The notes under the pieces were generated by a model that saw only the letters and a list, made by a program, of their open reading frames with translations, was not told the DNA's origin and did not search any database. Positions 22,606-33,565 of a DNA stretch of 64,000 bases are shown piece by piece. The stretch comes from Rhizophagus irregularis (taxonomy: Eukaryota > Glomeromycota > Glomeromycetes > Glomerales > Glomeraceae), in the NCBI RefSeq assembly GCF_026210795.1, contig NC_089438.1:5194218-5258217 (forward strand), written 5' to 3'. Within the stretch, counting starts at the first letter, position 1, and each line of letters starts with the position of its first letter. Position numbers and translations under genes: made by a program.

Positions 22606-23104
22606 AAATTTGATATACTTTAATGCGGCAAGTTATACTTTGTCGAAATTTGCAGTAAAATCAAAAATATATTGTTATTATAGCAATACCACTTCGATTA
22701 ATACAAAATTGTTACTTTTCAACTTTCACTAAAATTTACAGTTTCTTTTGATAAGGTTTGTTTGGCATCCGAAAATGATAAAGGGATGATAAAGTGATTA
22801 TCTTGTAAATAAAAGTTATTTTAAAATAAAATAAGCTTTTTATTTTAAAAATAAGCTTTTTATTGTAAAATAAGCTTAAATCATATTGCAATTTTTAAAA
22901 GTATATTAATTAGAAAATTCACAAATTTATTATATAAAATTGCCAAATTTGCGAAAAAAAATATTAAATCCTAAAAAATTATTGAAATAATCATAGAAGC
23001 CAGGATTACATTAATTATACATACAAATTATACAAATTTTGTGTTATTCCAAATTTTATAAAAATCGGCCTTTTTACAAATTTGGATTTTGCCAAACTTA
23101 TTAA

Positions 23105-26100
23105 ACTTATTCAAATACTAAACAAATAAGCAGAAAAAGGTCAGTCTCTAGTATACTTGACGATCTTGATGATGAAGAATCACCTTCAAATCAGCCATCT
23201 TCTACTCGTAGAAATAGATCAATTTCTGGTATAATAAACGAAGAAATAGTATCTTCTGCTAGACCAACAAGTAATAAAAGAAAACTAGTAGTTTGTAATT
23301 GTCCTGATTGTGATGGCAACTTGGTGGATTCTCGCACAAAAGAAATTCACGATTCTAGACATCATGAATACCAAGATTCGCAAGGTACAATTTCGTCTCA
23401 AGTTCGTCAACTTGAAATAGGTGAAACATCAATACCCGCTTCAGCTGGACGAATGATTGACGAATCTATTAGACAAGAATCGGAAAAATCAGATAACAGT
23501 AATCAAGATGATGTTGATGATGAACATCAAGATGTCGAATTTAACTTCTTACCTCGACAACGTGCAAGAAAGTATACAAATCGTCCAGAAATTTTAGAAG
23601 ATCCAGAAGATTCATCATCATCCGAATATACTACAGAGGAAGATATCTACAGTGATACATTGTCTATAGGCAGTGAATCAGATAATGATCCAATTTCTGG
23701 AATTTCTGAAATTTTTGAAGACTATTCACCACCTAGTTATGAACCATTTCAAAACCCACCATATTTAGAATCGAATTATGATCGATTTTTATGGATTTTA
23801 CTTTGGATAATGAACTTTTAAACAAGATTCAATATCGCAGAGACAGCTACTGAGACTCTAATAAAATTTATGAAATTGGCCCTGTGCGAGTTCAGTAGTG
23901 ACGATTTTAATGATTTCCCAGATTCGCTTTACTTAACAAGAAAGAAGCTTGGATTAAATGACCAATTTCATAGTTTTGTACCTTGTCCGAAATGTCACAA
24001 ATTGTATAAAAAAGAGGAAGTGGTAGATTTCAAACAAGAGGACAATCCTGCTATAATGAAATGTCAACACATAGAATTTTCCAATTCTTCAGTTCGCAGA
24101 TCACGTCTTTGCAATACGGCATTGTCTGAAAAAATTAGCGCATCGACAAATCGAACAATAATACGACCTAATTTAATGTATCCATTTGCTGAAATCAATC
24201 AACAACTTGCCACTATGTTTTGTCGGCCTGGGTTTGAAAATTCTCTCCGACATTGGGCTAATCGGTCGAATTTTGATAATATTTTAACCGATATATATGA
24301 TGGGCAAGTGTGGAAGAATTTTAAAGAATCGGACAATGAAGATTTGCCAAATTTTTTCAGAAGCGAAGTGGCCGATTCTCATCTTGGCTTGATGCTGAAT
24401 CTTGATTGATTTCAGCCATATGATAGTACCATTTATAGTATCGGTGTCATATACGCCGCTATATGCAATTTGCCACGTGATATCTGATTTAGACGTGAAA
24501 ATTTATTGACTCTTGGCATTTTACCTGGACCAAAGGAGGTCAGCCTACATAAAGTGAACCACTATTTAGCACCAATAGTTAACGAATTGGAAACACTCTG
24601 GGCTGGATTAACACTAAATCGTACTTATGAATGCGAAAATGGAAAGAGAGTTCGTGGCGCTTTAATCTTAGTATCATGTGACATTCCCGCCGCAAGAAAA
24701 ATTTGCGGTCATGTTTCTGCCTTAGTTTCATGTCACAGGTGTGAGAAAAAAGCAAATTATGAAAATGGGCAGCATAATTTTGCTGGAATGGATGATGTAG
24801 GGTATTCTGCTCGAGATTTGAATGAGCACTGGCAAAACGCATTAGGTTGGCGAAGATGCAACTCAGACGCTGCTAGAAAGCGCTTCGTCAAAGAAACTGG
24901 CGTTAGATGGTCTGAATTGTTGCATCTATCATATTTCGACCCTATTAGATTTATTACAGTCGATCCAATGCATTGCTTATTTCTGGGCATTGCGAAGTGG
25001 ATAGTAAAACGAATTTGGATCGATGGGGGTATTTTGATACCAAATTCTTTGAACAAAATTCAGAAAAAGATGGACGAGTTTCAGATACCATCCGATTTGG
25101 TCGAATTCCAGAAAAAATTCATAGTGGAGAGGGATTCACCAATTTTACGGCCGATCAGTGGCGAATATTCTTTACAATTTATTCAACTGTATCACTTTAG
25201 GAACACCTTTCAGACGTAGATAGAAGAATCCTGAATCATTTTGTCAGAGTTTGTTCGATTTTGGTAAATCGGATTCTAGAATCTAATTTGGTGGATGAAG
25301 CCCATAGAAGTCTTATCGAAATAGTCAAGCTCATTGAGAATCACCACGGCAGAGATAAGATCACACCGAATCTTCATCTTTCTCTGCATTTGCGTGATTG
25401 CTCATCTGATTATGGACCATTATATGCGTTCTGGTGTTTCTCTTTCGAACGTATGAACGGTATTTTAGGTAAATATCCGTTAACGATTTTTTAACGATTT
25501 TAACAATTTCAATATTAGCTTATAATTTATTGATTTCGCACTTTTAGGTTCGTTACCAAACAGCAACAGGAAAATTGAGTCTGAACTTATGCGTCGATTA
25601 ATGTTTGATAAACAAATCAAAAATATCATAAGTTCAGGTATCGAAGTAAAAGGTCTTGAATTGCTAAACAGTCAGCGTACTATCGGGTCCCTTTCAGTTA
25701 CTGATGAATTTTCGTTAGATGAGATGCATCGATTTTGGCTGAATTCACAAAATATTAAAGATTCACAGATTTCTGGCAAAGAAGGCTTCCCAGGTGAATT
25801 TCTTAAGCTGGTATCTCATAATATACTACTTTCAAGTGAAATGTTAAATTTAATGGTCGAATATTACAATGTGACTTACGAATCATTTGGATTTCAGAGG
25901 CCTCTTGTAGAAGGTTTAGATAACGATATAATAATTAGGGTCAAAATTAACTAATTCAGAAGGTGTCGGATTAGTTCAGAAGTCTTTGGATCGTCATTAT
26001 CGTTAAGACATGTAAAAAGTTTGTACGTCTTAGCGAAATTTATTACGGATGATGAAGATGTCGACACCTACCCAGGTCAAATTCAGTATTATTTTACTCA

Positions 26101-26380
26101 CGTAGTAGACTTTCCGGATGGTCCCGTCGAACATTTTCTAGCATACGTTCGTTGATATAAACACACAAATTCAACCAATATTCGATACTATTTCAGCAGT
26201 GATGAAATTTGTAATGTTGAGTTGTGGAATACCGAATTTTATCCAATAAGTCATGATTGTATAATACCTGTGCATCATATTTTAGGTAGATTTGTACCAG
26301 TAAGTTACCAAATCTCAAACCGGCAAAATGCAAGAGAGTATTTAGCCGTAAATCCAATTAGTAGAAAATACCAATTATAA
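23105..26380 (+). pseudogene. CACTA tnp2-type transposase, decayed
   Basis: Almost the whole gene lies in frame 2. Domains in order: a Cys knuckle (CNCPDCDGNLVDSRT.. with a following His), an acidic Ser-rich region, FLPRQRARKYTN, a second zinc-type motif (CPKCHKLYKK .. CQH), the tnp2 core (LGILPGPKEV; CDIPAARKICGH; CHRCEKKANY; FDPIRFITVDPMHCLFLGI, with the conserved DxMH), then the C-terminal DUF4218-like block (TPNLHLSLHL .. YGPLYAFWCFSFERMNGILG) and a tail. A 79-nt GT..AG intron lies at 25469-25547. Breaks are stops at 23819, 24407, 24485, 25198, 25952 and 26153, and a 1-nt frameshift near 25098. No ATG is evident upstream of the open frame. It would catalyse cut-and-paste transposition of CACTA elements if intact. 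Confidence 0.85.
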
Positions 26381-26499
26381 ACTTATAAGTTTTAGACATA
26401 AATTTATAATAAATTGAGTAATTGACTATAAATTTGGTGTTGATTTTTCCGAATTTCTGAATTTTAATGACAAATCATGTTTTTCAAAAGTTAATTTTG

Positions 26500-27290
26500 A
26501 TGACTTTTTTTGTATCAATCAGCCGTCAATCAAATATAATGATTTTTTGCCGAATTTTTATTGAATTTTTATTGAATTTTTATTGAATTATCAATTTTCC
26601 ATAAATCGGAAGTACATATTTGAATATTGGGTAAATTTTAGGTTGATTTATCATTTTGTCTGATTTTTTTTTGATTTCAACCAGCATCAATCAGCCGTCA
26701 ATTAAATATGATGATTTTTTTGCCAAATTTTTATCAAATTTTTATCAAATTTTTATTGAATTGTTAATTTTCCATAAATCTGAAGTATCATATTTGAATA
26801 TTGGGTAAATTTTAGGTTGATTTGCCATTTTGTCCAATTTTTTTTTTGATTTCAACCAGCATCAATCAGCCGTCAATCAAATATAATGATTTTTTGCCAA
26901 ATTTTTATTGAATATTTATTGAATTTTTATTGAATTGTCAATTTTCCATAAATCAGAAGTACATATTTGAATATTGGGCAAATTTTAGGTTGATTTGACA
27001 TTTTGTCAGATTTTTTTTTGATTTCAACCAGCATCAATCAGCCGTCAATCAAATATAATGATTTTTTGCCAAATTTTTATTGAATTTTTATCAAATTTTT
27101 ATTGAATTGTCAATTTTCCATAAATCAGAAGTACATATTTGAATATTGGGCAAATTTTAGGTTGATTTGCCATTTGTCTGATTTTTTTTTGATTTCAACT
27201 AGCATCAATCAGCCGTCAATCAAATATGATGATTTTTTTCTGGATTTTCATTAAATTGTCCAATTGGCATCAATCAGATGTGCCAATTTG
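26500..27290. repeat. Right subterminal repeats of the CACTA element (about 172 bp x 5)
   Basis: The units contain CATCAATCAGCCGTCAATCA, AATATAATGATTTTTTGCC, ATTGAATTGTCAATTTTCCA and TTTGAATATTGGGTAAATTT. They lie between the transposase stop and the right terminus. The unit differs from the left subterminal repeat, so the two ends carry unlike arrays. Confidence 0.85.
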
Positions 27291-27432
27291 TAATGTCAGT
27301 CGATTTTGGTCTGATTTTTAGCTGATTTTCCATATGTCCGATTTTTTTGATTTTAACCAGTGGCATGAATTATATATTAAATTAACGTCATGGAGAATGT
27401 TGGCATTTTTATACTTTTTTTATGATATTTTA

Positions 27433-28261
27433 GAACATATAACACAGTTGAGTAAGTTTTTCCAAAAATGAAATTTAAGATTTTCCGATATAGATTTAAT
27501 GATACAAGCCATGATTAATTCTATTCAAAAAGAGTATTTAATGGAAGATCAGTCACAAAAATTCGGATATAATGTTCAAAGATTTATCGATGAAACTAAT
27601 CCATTTGGAAATAATTCAGTTGAATACATGGGTCATAACCTTTCCTTTACTGAGCAAGATTATGATGAATTCTTAATGGACGTATATAGCTATTCAACAA
27701 GTATTCTTTCTGAATTGCAACAACGATTCCCTAATAGATCGTTATTTACTTCTATGAAAATATTAAATCCACAAGAATGGCCAAAAAACTCTCAAGATTT
27801 ACTATTTTTTGGAGATGATGAATTAGAAAATTTATTAGAGTATTATGAACATCTGAATATTCATGATAATGTATGTTCAAAGCTCACCACTCTTTGATGT
27901 TAATAAATGTAGGCAAGAATGGGCGGGATTTAAATTAGTCGTTAGCAATAATCTTTCTTCTAAAGATATAGATATAATTCTTCCTCTATTAATTCAAGAT
28001 TATAATGATACATTTCCAAATATCATCAAATTAATTCAATTGGTATATTGTATTCCCTTTTCAAGTGTAGAATGTGAATGTGGTTTTAGTAGACAAAATC
28101 AAATTAAAACTAAAAGCAGAAACTCCTTGACAACAGATACCTTAGACAGGTTGATGTGTATCTCTTTAGAAGGGCTGGAGAGTTCAAAATTTAACTATAA
28201 TCGTGCATATACCATTTGGAGTAATCAAAGAGACATATTGGCGTTGAGAAATAATTCATAG
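27433..28261 (+). pseudogene. hAT transposase, C-terminal half
   Basis: The frame opens with QLSKFFQK and FSDIDLMIQAMINSIQKEY, continues to about 27870, then shifts by one to finish at 28261. The last part has the hAT dimerisation signature (VECECGFSRQNQIKTKSRNSL..LDRLMCISLEG), closest in style to ZNF862/TTF-like hAT proteins. A TGA interrupts it at 27469. The N-terminal zinc finger and most of the catalytic RNase H fold are missing. It lies immediately right of the CACTA terminus at 27362, so the 5' part may have been removed when the neighbouring element ended there. 28262-28667 downstream is AT-rich with nothing recognisable. Confidence 0.75.
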
Positions 28262-28675
28262 TTTCTATTAACCAAATAATGAATAAAAGAGTAATAGATT
28301 GTTGTTAACAATTCACCATAAAATTTGTTTAATGTACCCACTTATAGTGACAACAGTATGTCTAAACTTTTTTTCTTTAGTAATAAATATTTTTCGGTAT
28401 AGTACATTGTCATGAAACTTTAAATTTTGCTGTTTTTTATTGCTTTAATTATTTGGCTTAGAAGTTAAAAAAATATAAATAAAATTTCCGGCATTGTCAA
28501 AATTTACTGGAAATCTGTTGTGTTACGTCCGAAAAAATTCTGAGTTTAAATAATTTTACCAGATTTATTGAAAACTAATCGGAAAATCTGGCAAAATTTC
28601 AATAGATTTTGTGCTCTGAACTGTATATAATAAAAAAGTATTTTATTAAATAAATATGACTCATATTGCATAAAT

Positions 28676-29898
28676 TAGTGTTTCGATCCGTTGCCGGGTT
28701 CAACCGGATAAACCCGGATAATTTTTTTTTTTAGGTATCTGGATAATTACGGTTTTTACCCGGATAAATATCCGGATAAAAAATGGTCGGATTGACCCGA
28801 AATCCGGATAAAAAATAAAAAAAAATTTTTTAAAAATTTAAATCATAACATTTCATATATTTTCAGATGAGTTAAAATATTATATATGATTACTTTAAAT
28901 ATTTTTTTTATTGTTTTAATTATTCGTTAACCACAAGGAAAAATTTTAAGTTATGTCACAAGATTTGTCACATAATTTGAATTTAATATATTAAATTCGC
29001 GGCATTTATTATTGATTTGTTTTCAGATATAATGTGTTCTGTGGGTGGTGTTATTCCATGCTTAACAACAGATCCATCATATTTATAACTTTTTGTACAT
29101 TTTCTCCATTATCTGATATAAACTGACAATATGCACGTATTTCTCCATTTTCACTTTGTTTTCTAACAAAATATTCCCATACCCAACTCACTTTTGTTTG
29201 TGGTTTAGTCATTGTAGTAGTTAGTTTAAAGGGATTTGGATTATTTGATATTTGACTTGTTAATTCAAGTATAGTTAACTTATTTTACTAGCACTTATCA
29301 TCCTTTATTTTCCAAGTGTCCTAGATAATTTTTAGGTCATCCTCTTTTTAGTATTAGAGTAATTTCTGTAACTTCATCACTGGACTCTTCATTTTCACTT
29401 AGAGTAATATAATCTTGAACGTTACTGTTTTCCATAATTTTATGAATTATTTTCCACTATTCAAAAATATGTTTCAAGTGAAATTACAAAAAAATCCAAG
29501 AAAATGATTACAGTATTTATTTATTTTGGTTAGGGCTTAGGACTACATTAACTAACTGTACTTAAATTTATAAATAAAAAAATAAATGCTATAAATAAAT
29601 TTTTATATCAATCCCACGAAATTTAATTGTCATAAATTTAATAAATGCCACGAATTTAGTAGTTAATTAAATGCCATATATTTAATTAATTAAATAATGC
29701 CACATTAAATTAAATGAATGCCACGAATTTTATTTATTAAAAATGATCTACAGTAAAAAAAATTTAAATAATTTTATCCGGATTTCGGTTTCTACCCGGA
29801 TATATCTGGATTTTTATCCGAGTCGGATAATCCGGATAGAAACCAGATATTTTTTTTAATTTATCCGGATGACGGTTTCTGCCCGGATCGAAACACTA
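28676..29898. mobile_element. hAT deletion derivative with 8-bp target duplication
   Basis: Perfect 15-bp inverted ends TAGTGTTTCGATCCG are flanked by GCATAAAT at 28668-28675 and 29899-29906. Eight-base duplications are typical of hAT elements. Subterminal regions are rich in CCGGATAA/TTATCCGG repeats. The interior keeps only the start of a transposase gene on minus (29212-29051) and some degenerate coding on 29280-29450. The element is therefore non-autonomous. Confidence 0.9.
29051..29212 (-). pseudogene. BED zinc-finger remnant of a hAT transposase
   Basis: A 53-residue frame on minus starts MTKPQTKVSWVWEYF and continues to AYCQF. The S-x-V-W-x-Y-F pattern followed about 20 residues later by a single Cys is how BED fingers begin. 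The second Cys and the His pair are lost, because the frame ends after MMDLLLSME. It is the only recognisable gene part of the surrounding hAT element. Confidence 0.6.
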
Positions 29899-29906
29899 GC
29901 ATAAAT

Positions 29907-32017
29907 AGAATCATAATTTAATATTTTTATATTAATCTAGAACAGACTAATATTCCATATATGTAATATATTTTCTGTAACATTTAATAGATTTAAATAT
30001 TTTTTAATACTTTTTTTTTTATTTACAGTAAATGTTTCCAATAAGTTATAAGCTATATACAATACAATCATAAAATAAAATCAATAAAATTAAATAATTT
30101 AAAATAATAATAATAATAAAAGTAAAACTACCAAAAATTCTAACATAAAATAAATAATCATATAAATATTATATTAAATCAATTAATCATTACCCAAATC
30201 AAATTCCTATATTAAAATAATAAAGTGATGATAAAGGTTTATAAATTCAAGGCAATAAAATGTACTTTTTGATATACAATTGAAGATGAAAGTGCATTAG
30301 GACTAAAGAGTCTTGAAAATATTATTAAGGAAAAATGTGAATGGGAGTATATATCATTTGTGTAGTAAAATTAAGGCCATCTAAAACAATAATTTCATCC
30401 TCTGTGATTACAAATCTGTTAGTACAGCAGGTCTTAAAGTTTCAATTATGATTAAGAAAATGTTTGTCTTGAACTGTAATATTACACAATTATTTCCATT
30501 TGATAATACATTTACATCTGTCTTTTCATAAATAGTTTTTGAAAAAAATAATGGTTTGCATTAGAATTTTAAATTCTAATTTACACTATCAGCTTGTGAT
30601 AGTTTAAGATTTTTCTTCAAGTGGGAGATTGCTGCTATATTGATCTTTCCCTGCATGGTGTTAGAAAGTAAGCTAGTATATTCAAATAAGTCCAGTGAAA
30701 TGCCAAGAAATAAGTATATGATGCATAATCTAATATGAGGAGGTAGTTTTTGAAATTCATTAGTGTTATTAAGGAAATAAATAAGTTCAGATCTAAAATA
30801 AGTTCTAAAATCCACTATTTGTGTACAAGTTGATAAATGATGTGTGGTTTTTTCATATATAAAATAAAATTAGCATTTAAGGTTGATATATAGAGTAGGT
30901 TTTCTTTGCTTTAAACACATGGTTATAAGTAGTTGATTATGAAGATGTTATCACCGATTTGGTCTGAAGTGATAACTAACGTCAGAGATGTTAAAGTGAA
31001 CAGTCGTGACAAAAAGGCCAAGTAATAAAATGATAAGTGTTTTGATAATATTGTGATCAAATATAAGAGTATTACTAATAATTCTCAGTAGAAAATTAAT
31101 AATGATGGTAAACAATGTAAGAGTTTCTTAAGATAGAAATCTATCAAACAAATAATAACAAACACAAAGGTAAAACAAATAAAACACGCAAAAAGTTTAC
31201 TACAAAGAAAAACTAACAACAAATCATACAAAAACACAATACTTCAGATAATACAATCTAAACTCACTGTTAGATTACCCAGGTGTTAACAACCTTTATT
31301 CAAAAGAAAATATTGCTCTATATATGTTTACATTTGCACACATGACAGTTTAAACTTATCAATATTATCCTATTATACTAATATGATTAATCAATCAATT
31401 GTCCTTTTTTCATTGCAATTATCTGTAGAAACCTTCCTATTGATATTTCGTATAAGTTCTATGTGTCTATATAATTCATCAACTATGTAAAGTTCAAGAA
31501 ACTTCTCTAGCTAAACTAATAAAGCAATTTTCTAAGGTTATAATAATTAAACTGATACTTATAATTGAATACTCATGAGTCAAAAGTACTAATAATACTA
31601 AAAGTGGTTAATTAATGTAAATAACTAATAAAACTAAATTATATTATAAGTAATGTTTCATATTGTAATAAACTCAGCCATAATCATAGGATTTCTGCGT
31701 ACTATATCATGTGACTTGTTCGATCTTCAACTATTTTCATGGGCAACCCTAACAATAATCTTTGATTAATTCTATCTTAAGCAAAAATTTTGGTAACAAA
31801 GAGCTTTGATAATAAATGACTAAAGGCTATTGTGTTTAGTAAAAGTACATTTAAAATTTGACTTGTTTAATAGTAAATCAAATTGGTTGGCAACATAAAA
31901 TCTCTTTTTGTTTAGTCTACGTAGTGTTCTTTCCTTCAATACTTACTTTTAGAAATAAATGAACAAGCTCAACTTCTATTGTCATGTTAGTTGTAAGCTT
32001 CTGATTCCCATAATAAC
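29907..32017. other. AT-rich stretch without recognised genes
   Basis: No transposon end, repeat array or known domain is visible. The longest candidate is a 79-residue frame on minus (30815-30576) beginning MDFRTYFRSEL, with one hydrophobic stretch and no motif I recognise. It may be a remnant of a gene whose other parts (30240-30540) have lost their frame. Confidence 0.5.
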
Positions 32018-32612
32018 TTGGATATCATCTTCATCTATCAACTTCGAAGTCACATCTTGTATAAAATCTTAGGCTATTATATAATCGTGAAAAATTTTAG
32101 TTTTCTTTGGGTAGTATTTGAAATGTTACTTCTGGTATCGTTTCTCCCAATGATTGTGAATTGCTTTGTTAGCTTCAGTTTCTACAAAATCATTGGGGTC
32201 TTCAAGGGATATATTAGAAGTATTTTGAGAAGTTGAATGCTTGTTCTGATTTCAGCATGAAAGTGCTGACTTATGCAAAAACTTCTTCTCCCCTGTTTCT
32301 CTGTCTCATCATATCATTTACCTTTTTCTTACTCACTGAGACTAAGAATTCATCAGTCTTCCTATTCTCTAACGATTTATTAGATGTACTAGGCTGTGTT
32401 GCAACATTAACAATAACTTGCTCCTGCTTGATTTTTCTAACATTACAATTGAGTTCTGCAATGAGTTTAGCCTTTTCTTTATCACTCTGCTCTAATTTTG
32501 CAAGTCTGGCTTCATTCTCCTTCATAGCCTGCTTTAGTTTAGCATTTTTAACTTTAACCTTGGCATTTTCAGCCTTAATCTCAGCATTCTCAACTAGAAG
32601 CTTGATGACGCG
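32018..32612 (-). pseudogene. Fragment of a Rhizophagus-type coiled-coil repeat protein
   Basis: On minus, 32612-32271 reads RVIKLLVENAEIKAENAKVK, then LKQAMKENEARLAKLEQSDKE, a Ser-rich linker, and SLENRKTDEFLVSVSKKKVN before a basic end. The ENAEIKAENAK heptads make a coiled coil. The DEFL..KKKV..RQR motif is one I associate with abundant, poorly characterised proteins of this genus. After the stop at 32271, further related sequence continues in another frame (SLEDPNDFVETEANKAIH) to about 32018, so the C-terminus is frameshifted. No ATG precedes the open part. Function unknown. Confidence 0.55.
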
Positions 32613-32699
32613 TTATTTTAATAAATCAAATTCAGATTGCATATTTGATAATAACTTTCATATAGAACACAATTATTTAAAATGCATTTTTACCTAAGT

Positions 32700-33565
32700 G
32701 GGACTTTAGGTCTCACCTTTTTTTATTTACTAATACATCTCTATATCCCATGAAAAATATACTTAATACAATGTATAACATTTTCAGCTTGAATTCTTTA
32801 TTGATACAGTAAATAAATTACATGATTTGATAATACATAGACTTTTTTTACAATGTGAAATGGTAGGCATTTCTATACTAATGCCTACAGACCCACACCA
32901 TCATCCAAACTATCTATACTAATATAATATCCCAACATTAATCCGATTTCATTTGTCCTTAACATCGATATTCTAGATAGAACAAAAATGGTCATCAGTT
33001 ATGCAGAGCCAGAAATAAATTAACAGTATTGACCTTAGTAGAACTCACCAAAAGTTTATGTTCCCCTAACAAAAAAAATAGATATTAGCTTTGTAAGCTC
33101 TGAGTCACTTCCTTGTAAATGTACAGTCATAACATACAGTATCTTTGTTTGCGTAATGTCTTCCCAACTGGGAATTATTTTGATTGGCACTCTCATGTGA
33201 CATCATGACATGTGGCTGATTTTTGATTGATAAATTTTTTTAATTTTTTTCGATTTTGTATTTGGTCCTTGACACATTGCTGACTCTGTTCGTAATATTA
33301 CTGACTCACAGTTCGTAGTAATTAGTCAACAACCGTTTATGAAAATATATATATATATGACATATAATCAAAATGTCAAGCTATTCTTCGCTATCTCGAG
33401 TACTTTCGCCGTTCCGGGTACAAACTAAATTCGAGGAAAATTCCCTACCTGCCAGTCCAGCGTTAAATCCAAAAAGGTCTTTATTTTATATTACTGAAAA
33501 TTAATTTTTTGAGCCTTATTTTTATTTTAACTCTCGATTTTCGCAATTACAGATATACCGAAATT
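32700..33565 (+). promoter_or_regulatory. Upstream region of the Crinkler gene
   Basis: Mostly AT-rich with no repeat array or element end. GC content rises at 33380-33480. A possible 5'-UTR intron runs from about 33477 (GTCTTT) to 33550 (TTACAG) just before the ATG at 33566, but the donor is weak. A TATATATATA run lies near 33349. No defined promoter element can be assigned. Confidence 0.3.

Larger units (their letters stand above)
18515..27362. mobile_element. Near-complete two-gene CACTA element
   Basis: The left end is CACTGGTCGAAATAGTCC. The right end, read inward, is CACTGGTTAAAATCAAAAA. Both are followed within a few bases by AAATCGG. Inside are a minus-strand accessory gene (21693-19294), a central repeat block (21780-22605), a plus-strand tnp2 transposase (23105-26380) and subterminal tandem arrays at both ends. 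This is the layout of EnSpm/CACTA elements (transposase plus DNA-binding accessory protein). The flanking triplets (GAA, GCA) do not match, so the insertion site has been altered or one end was rearranged. The left flank is element 2a, into which it appears to have inserted. Confidence 0.85.

Noticed and set aside
15675-27362. Missing 5' half of copy B beyond the inserted elements
   Set aside because: No sequence matching copy A upstream of 1510 appears right of 27362, so the interruption is not a simple insertion with both flanks present.
18512-27365. 3-bp target duplication for the large CACTA element
   Set aside because: The flanking triplets are GAA and GCA, and the right flank does not match the continuation of element 2a seen in 2b.
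32233-32697. Hydrophobic plus-strand protein opposite the coiled-coil fragment
   Set aside because: Antisense shadow: heptad-repeat codons read backwards give Leu/Phe/Ser-rich peptides. The minus frame has recognisable motifs.
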